In this document: piece after piece, positions 1-5,532 of the stretch
How the letters are laid out: each line of letters starts with the position of its first letter
Numbering within the stretch: position 1 is the first letter of the stretch
Assembly: GCA_020252865.1 (NCBI GenBank)
Contig: JADCCH010000137.1
Location: 1-5,532, forward strand
DNA: 5,532 nt
From: Methylobacterium sp.
GTDB taxonomy: Bacteria > Pseudomonadota > Alphaproteobacteria > Rhizobiales > Beijerinckiaceae
Direction of reading: 5' to 3'
The notes under the pieces: model-generated
The model's database searches: none
What the model saw: the letters and a program-made list of their open reading frames with translations, nothing else
What the model was told of the DNA's origin: nothing
Program-made: the position numbers and the translations under genes

Positions 1-1
1 A

Positions 2-277
2 CTCACGCTGCGGCAAGTGCTGGCGAGGCTCGGCCCGGCGGAACTCGTGCTGGTCGAAGGTTTCAAGCGCGAGACCCATCCGAAGATCGAGGTATTCCGT
101 GCCGCCAATGGCCGGGAGCCGCTGCATCCCGGTGATCCGATGATCCGTGCCATTGCCACGGATACGCCCTTCGCCGATGCGCCCCTGCCGCAGGTGCATC
201 TCGATGACATCGCGGCCATCGCAGACCTCGCGATTCGCTTCGCGGTGCCGCGCGCCGAACTCCTCGCCAGGAGCTGA
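2..277 (+). CDS. mobB: MobB, molybdopterin-guanine dinucleotide biosynthesis accessory protein (3' part)
   Basis: This is the C-terminal 91 residues of a protein whose start lies before the window. The reading frame is open from base 2 and ends at TGA 275-277. It carries the MobB signature ELVLVEGFKRETHPKIEVFR, in which the VEGFK and PKIEVFR segments are typical of the family, followed by the usual acidic, proline-rich tail (IATDTP, LDDIAAIADLA). MobB is a P-loop GTP-binding protein that assists MobA in attaching GMP to molybdopterin; the Walker A motif would be in the missing N-terminal part. The gene is followed after three bases by moeA on the same strand, so the two are almost certainly cotranscribed. 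A GTG at 17 opens a shorter frame, but it falls inside the conserved domain and is not the real start. In some bacteria mobB is fused to other Moco genes; the missing 5' part prevents excluding that here. Confidence 0.93.
   Translation, partial: LTLRQVLARLGPAELVLVEGFKRETHPKIEVFRAANGREPLHPGDPMIRAIATDTPFADAPLPQVHLDDIAAIADLAIRFAVPRAELLARS
269..273 (+). promoter_or_regulatory. Ribosome binding site of moeA
   Basis: AGGAG sits seven bases before the moeA ATG at 281 and lies inside the last codons of mobB, whose stop is at 275-277. This supports the chosen moeA start and suggests translational coupling between the two genes. Confidence 0.75.
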
Positions 278-280
278 GCC

Positions 281-1540
281 ATGGCGCAACTCAGCCCGGA
301 TTCCTTTGCCTTCGGCGGCAGGCTGCGCCGGCTCGATGATGCGCTGGACGATCTCACGATCCGTCTTGCGGGCCTCGGCGAAACCGAAACAGTGCCGCTG
401 ATGCAGGCCATGGGCCGGGTGCTGGCGCATGAGGTGCGGACGCCCTTCGCGATTCCCGATTTCGACAACTCCGCGGTCGATGGCTATGCCGTGCGCTTCG
501 CCGATCTCGCAGCCTCCGGCGAGACACGCCTGCCCGTCTCCTTGCGCATTCCCGCCGGGATGATTGGCGTGCCGCCTCTGCAGTCCGGCACGGCCGCGCG
601 CATCTTTACCGGCGCGATGATGCCTGCCGGGGCCGATACGGTATTCATGCAGGAAGATGTGTGCACCGAGGGCGAAACGGTTCTCCTGCCGCATGGCCTG
701 AAGCTGGGCTCCAACCGTCGTTTCGCCGGCGAGGATTTTGCCAAAGGCGCGGCCATCGTTCCGGCGGGCACGCGGCTGAAGCCGCAGCATCTCGCGGGCC
801 TCGCGGCCGCTGGCCGGCCGGTGGTCACCGTGCGGCGACGGCTCCGGGTGGCGATCTTCTCCACAGGCAACGAGATCCGCGAACCGGCTCCGGAGGCCCC
901 CGAGCCCGGCTGCCAATATGATGCGAACCGTGCGATGCTTGCGGGCTTGCTCGCGGTACGTGGTATGGAGATCATCGATCTGGGCATCCTGCCGGATGAT
1001 CCCGGCATCATGGCGCGGGCCCTGCAGGACGCCGCGAAGGCCAATGATGCAATTCTCACCTCCGGCGGCGTCTCCACCGGTGAGGAAGACCATGTGAAGG
1101 CTGCGATCGAGGCGGCGGGGCGGTTGGATTTCTGGCGTCTCGCCATCAAGCCCGGGCGGCCCATCGCCATGGGCACATTGGAAGGCACGCCTTTTCTGGG
1201 CATGCCGGGCAATCCGGCTGCGGTGTTTGTCACGTTTCTGCGCTTCGTTGGGCCTGTGCTCGACATGCTCGCCGGCGCGAAACCGCTGCGGCCCGCGCCC
1301 ATCCCGGTGACGGGCGGCTTCGATTACCGCAAGAAGGCGGATCGCCGCGAATATGTCCGCGTCAGCCTTGCACCCGCAGCAGGGGCGCGCATGGTGGCAA
1401 ACAGATTCCAGAAGGATGGTGCCGCTCTCGTCTCATCGCTCATCGCGGCGGATGCGCTGGCGGAACTCGGCGAGGACGTCACGGAAATCAAGGCGGGAGA
1501 GACGATCCACGTCCTCCCGCTTGCATGCTTGCTTAGCTGA
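281..1540 (+). CDS. moeA: MoeA, molybdopterin molybdenumtransferase
   Basis: MoeA catalyses molybdate insertion into adenylylated molybdopterin (made by MogA/MoaB-type proteins), releasing AMP and giving the molybdenum cofactor in the cytoplasm. The product is 419 residues, close to the usual size of about 400-420. Recognisable elements in order are: N-terminal FDNSAVDGYA at 61-70 (Asp67 aligns with E. coli Asp59); the RIFTGAMMPAGADTV segment at 107-121; GEDFAKG at 150-156; the MoCF/MogA-like domain beginning at RVAIFSTGNEI (189-199); LTSGGVSTGEEDHVK at 259-273; FWRLAIKPGRP at 284-294; the GMPGNP loop at 307-312; and a C-terminal beta domain (domain IV) ending LPLACLLS. All expected motifs are intact. 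The ATG at 281 has AGGAG seven bases upstream and starts three bases after the mobB stop. The gene ends 41 bases before the end of a convergent small gene. Confidence 0.96.
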   Translation: MAQLSPDSFAFGGRLRRLDDALDDLTIRLAGLGETETVPLMQAMGRVLAHEVRTPFAIPDFDNSAVDGYAVRFADLAASGETRLPVSLRIPAGMIGVPPLQSGTAARIFTGAMMPAGADTVFMQEDVCTEGETVLLPHGLKLGSNRRFAGEDFAKGAAIVPAGTRLKPQHLAGLAAAGRPVVTVRRRLRVAIFSTGNEIREPAPEAPEPGCQYDANRAMLAGLLAVRGMEIIDLGILPDDPGIMARALQDAAKANDAILTSGGVSTGEEDHVKAAIEAAGRLDFWRLAIKPGRPIAMGTLEGTPFLGMPGNPAAVFVTFLRFVGPVLDMLAGAKPLRPAPIPVTGGFDYRKKADRREYVRVSLAPAAGARMVANRFQKDGAALVSSLIAADALAELGEDVTEIKAGETIHVLPLACLLS

Positions 1541-1552
1541 AATCAGCGATGG

Positions 1553-1571
1553 GGCGCCGGGTTACCGCGCC
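1553..1571. terminator. Possible hairpin between convergent genes
   Basis: In the 41-bp gap between the ends of moeA and the convergent small gene, GGCGC (1553-1557) pairs with GCGCC (1567-1571). Two more G-C pairs follow after a bulged C, closing a GTTA loop. It could stop transcription from both sides, but neither strand shows a clear T tract after the stem, so a canonical intrinsic terminator is not demonstrated. In GC-rich DNA a stem this short can arise by chance. Confidence 0.3.
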
Positions 1572-1581
1572 GCGCTTGCAC

Positions 1582-1707
1582 TCAGAGGCGGACACCCGTG
1601 GTCGTGAAGCTCTGCGACGCCGTCTTCTGAAAACTCGCATCAAGGATGAACGCGGCGCCAAAACCGATGGCGAGGATGACCGCGCAAGAAATCATGAAAG
1701 CCTTCAT
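1582..1707 (-). CDS. Small single-pass membrane protein, 41 aa, unknown function
   Basis: A 41-residue protein beginning MKAFMISCAVILAIG and ending TTTGVRL. After a short N-terminus with one Lys, residues 4-23 form an uninterrupted hydrophobic segment rich in Ile, Ala, Phe and Gly. A polar, Ser/Thr-rich tail of about 18 residues follows. The positive-inside rule suggests the N-terminus is cytoplasmic and the tail periplasmic; a non-cleaved or cleaved export signal is also possible. The frame stays open further upstream to 1893, but the ATG at 1707 is chosen because a perfect GGAGG (plus coordinates 1713-1717) lies five bases before it and because the upstream part overlaps the end of mobA and has no hydrophobic or family pattern. 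It lies 80 bases downstream of mobA on the same strand. I recall similar tiny membrane ORFs in Hyphomicrobiales genomes, but know no assigned function. Confidence 0.72.
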   Translation of the reverse strand: MKAFMISCAVILAIGFGAAFILDASFQKTASQSFTTTGVRL

Positions 1708-1712
1708 TCTGC

Positions 1713-1717
1713 CCTCC
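1713..1717 (-). promoter_or_regulatory. Ribosome binding site deciding the start of the 41-aa gene
   Basis: CCTCC on the plus strand reads GGAGG on the minus strand, five bases before the ATG at 1707. It is the strongest argument that this small ORF is translated and starts there rather than at the upstream end of the open frame. Confidence 0.7.
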
Positions 1718-1726
1718 AGAAATTCG

Positions 1727-1743
1727 GGCCGCTTCACGCGGCC
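1727..1743 (-). terminator. Perfect 6-bp hairpin between mobA and the 41-aa gene
   Basis: GGCCGC (1727-1732) and GCGGCC (1738-1743) form a perfect stem around a five-base loop. It lies in the 80-bp gap after the mobA stop and about ten bases before the ribosome binding site of the small gene. Read on the minus strand it is followed by CGAATTTC, not by a run of T. It could weaken read-through from mobA, protect the 3' end of the mobA message, or be a leader structure of the small gene. Confidence 0.3.
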
Positions 1744-1787
1744 TCGTTCGAATGCGACCAGCCTATAGGCCGAACCTGTCTTCTTTT

Positions 1788-2408
1788 CTAGGGCCTCGTG
1801 GCCCCGCCGACAAGCGCGGCCAATCGTTCCGCCTCGCTCAATTCGTCGGGCGTGTTCACGTTGAAGAACGGATCGAAAGGGTCCACCGGCCACTCCGCCG
1901 TTGCGCAGCCGAAACGGGCGGTGAAACGGTCGATCTTGCGCTCGCCCGCTGCCATGGCCGCGCGCAGTTCCTCGCGCAGGGAAACCGGCCAGAGCCCGAT
2001 CACGGGATGCGTCCAGCCGCCCGAGCCGGCGCAGGCCAAAGGCACGCCCGCCGCCTGCCGCGCTTCCTCCAGCCTTGCGCCAAGATCATGCGGAATGAAG
2101 GGGCAATCGCCGGGCACGCTGAGCACGTCGCCGTCCATTCCTTCCGCCGCCGCCCAATCAAGCCCCGCGAGAATGCCCGCGAGCGGCCCCGGGAAATCGC
2201 TCGCCGCATCCGCCACAACCGGCAGGCCGAAGGGCGCAAAGCGGCTGGCATCGCCATTGGCGTTCAGCACCAGCGCACGCCCATCCCGCGCCACCCGGGC
2301 GAGCACATGGCTGAGGATCGGCACGCCCCGGAGCACCTTCAGCGGCTTGTCGCCGCCGCCCATGCGCGTAGCGCGTCCGCCCGCGAGAATCACCACCGCG
2401 AGGCTCAT
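1788..2408 (-). CDS. mobA: MobA, molybdenum cofactor guanylyltransferase
   Basis: MobA transfers GMP from GTP to molybdopterin, producing the MGD form used by DMSO reductase-family enzymes such as formate dehydrogenase and nitrate reductase. The 206-residue product matches the family length (E. coli MobA is about 194). It has the nucleotidyltransferase signature LAGGRATRMGGGDKPL at 8-23 (G-rich loop plus Lys21), DFPGPLAGILAGL at 71-83, the Mg2+-binding PGDCPF at 99-104 (Asp101, the same number as in E. coli), THPVIGLW at 133-140, and FNVNTPDEL at 182-190. No motif is missing. The ATG directly follows the fdhD stop codon (TGA then ATG, no gap), and GGAGG lies five bases upstream inside the fdhD end, so translation is very likely coupled to fdhD. 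An entirely soluble, cytoplasmic enzyme. It is on the strand opposite to mobB-moeA, an unusual split of the pathway genes. Confidence 0.95.
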   Translation of the reverse strand: MSLAVVILAGGRATRMGGGDKPLKVLRGVPILSHVLARVARDGRALVLNANGDASRFAPFGLPVVADAASDFPGPLAGILAGLDWAAAEGMDGDVLSVPGDCPFIPHDLGARLEEARQAAGVPLACAGSGGWTHPVIGLWPVSLREELRAAMAAGERKIDRFTARFGCATAEWPVDPFDPFFNVNTPDELSEAERLAALVGGATRP

Positions 2409-5117
<2,709 letters not shown>

Positions 5118-5120
5118 ACA

Positions 5121-5150
5121 TGCAATCTCCCGCCCCGCAGGGAGAGTGCA
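5121..5150 (-). promoter_or_regulatory. Hairpin covering the ribosome binding site of the YbaK-like gene
   Basis: On the minus strand, TGCA-C-TCTCCC (5150 down to 5140) is followed by an eight-base loop and GGGAGA-T-TGCA (5131 down to 5121). This gives an 11-position inverted repeat with a single C-T mismatch. The GGGAG that serves as ribosome binding site for the ATG at 5117 lies inside the right arm. If it folds in the message, initiation would be partly blocked. There is no T run after it, so it is not a standard terminator for the gene upstream. Confidence 0.5.
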
Positions 5151-5174
5151 CGTCAATCGTTAATCCACGGTTTT

Positions 5175-5532
5175 TTACAGGGTTACCAGCCCGACACGAG
5201 ACACGATTCGGCTGTCGAGAGCGATCCCTCGCCGTTCGACATGCACAGCTTGTTCGGAGCCCTGCACAATCCGCATCCGATTATACTCCGCCAGATGCTG
5301 GGCCGTGCCTGGAACGGCAGATGCCGATCCCACGCCCACAACCGGGATTTGTGCGCGAGGCCCGGCAATTTTCTGCACCGAGAAATGATGATTATGCCCG
5401 TGGAGCACCAGTTCGGCCCCATGCTTGCCGAGAACCTGTTCAAAGCGCGGCGCATCGGTGAGGCCGCGCCCGAATTTCACCCCCCGCGTCACCGGAGGAT
5501 GGTGCATCATCACAACCCGGAACAGATTCTGG
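5175..5532 (-). CDS. Calcineurin-like metallophosphoesterase (3' part)
   Basis: The C-terminal 118 residues of a gene whose start lies beyond the window's right edge; the frame is open to the edge and ends at TAA (plus 5175-5177). It shows two metal-binding elements of the calcineurin-like phosphoesterase superfamily: MMHHPPV, preceded by the beta strand LFRVV, and LVLHGHNHH, containing the GHxH motif. Between them lies a typical RFEQVLGKHGAEL helix, and after them a strand-rich tail with PVVGVGSASAVPG and AEYNRMRIV. Members hydrolyse phosphomono- or diesters using a di-metal centre (CpdA-like enzymes act on cyclic nucleotides, others on DNA or lipids). The substrate cannot be told from this part, and the N-terminal metal motifs (DxH, GNHD) are outside. 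A GTG at 5513 is an internal codon, not a start. It lies upstream of the YbaK-like gene and may share its transcript. Confidence 0.88.
   Translation of the reverse strand, partial: QNLFRVVMMHHPPVTRGVKFGRGLTDAPRFEQVLGKHGAELVLHGHNHHFSVQKIAGPRAQIPVVGVGSASAVPGTAQHLAEYNRMRIVQGSEQAVHVERRGIALDSRIVSRVGLVTL

Noticed and set aside
484..1302. Long minus-strand ORF of 272 codons inside moeA
   Set aside because: It is rich in Arg, Pro, Ser and Ala with no domain pattern, typical of a shadow frame of a GC-rich gene; moeA itself is complete and certain.
1536..1547. GCTGA-AA-TCAGC inverted repeat at the moeA stop
   Set aside because: The loop of two bases is too small for a stable hairpin and no T run follows.
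1761..1770. Perfect 10-bp palindrome GCCTATAGGC downstream of mobA, possible operator or -10 box
   Set aside because: A few 10-bp palindromes are expected by chance in 5.5 kb, there is no good -35 at the right distance, and it does not match a ModE-type site that I know.
5120..5461. Plus-strand ORF of 113 codons opposite the metallophosphoesterase
   Set aside because: Its only support is being open; the opposite strand carries the HHPP and GHNH metal motifs.

Overview
The window looks like ordinary chromosomal DNA from a GC-rich alphaproteobacterium, most likely of the Hyphomicrobiales (Rhizobiales). The basis is the GC-rich codon use, the FNR-type ferredoxin-NADP+ reductase that closely resembles the rhizobial/Rhodopseudomonas form as I remember it, and the alphaproteobacterial type of FdhD ([13 protein letters not shown] motif). 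The genus cannot be fixed by reading alone. I see no insertion sequence, phage gene, tRNA, rRNA or CRISPR array.

Layout. Positions 1-1540 (+) hold the 3' end of mobB followed three bases later by complete moeA. Facing them on the minus strand are, in order of transcription, fdhD (3296 to 2409), mobA (2408 to 1788; the fdhD stop TGA directly abuts the mobA ATG) and a 41-residue single-pass membrane protein (1707 to 1582), whose end converges on moeA. A 198-bp divergent intergenic region (3297-3494) separates fdhD from a plus-strand ferredoxin/flavodoxin-NADP+ reductase gene (3495-4562). Its last nine bases overlap, tail to tail, the minus-strand gene for a YbaK/aminoacyl-tRNA deacylase-like protein (5117 to 4554). 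Upstream of that on the minus strand is the 3' part of a calcineurin-like metallophosphoesterase gene (5532 to 5175), which runs off the window.

Function. The left 60% of the window is a molybdenum-cofactor maturation locus. MoeA inserts molybdate into adenylylated molybdopterin. MobA transfers GMP to make the guanine dinucleotide form (MGD). MobB is a GTP-binding accessory of that step, and FdhD delivers sulfur to the cofactor for formate dehydrogenase. A bis-MGD formate dehydrogenase is therefore expected elsewhere in the genome. The FNR is a general NADPH/ferredoxin redox enzyme and has no obvious mechanistic tie to its neighbours.

I do not see a convincing undescribed system. The points most worth a second look are the 41-aa membrane protein behind mobA, the hairpin that appears to bury the ribosome binding site of the YbaK-like gene, the Arg in that protein where relatives usually have the catalytic Lys, and the single-Cys form of FdhD.
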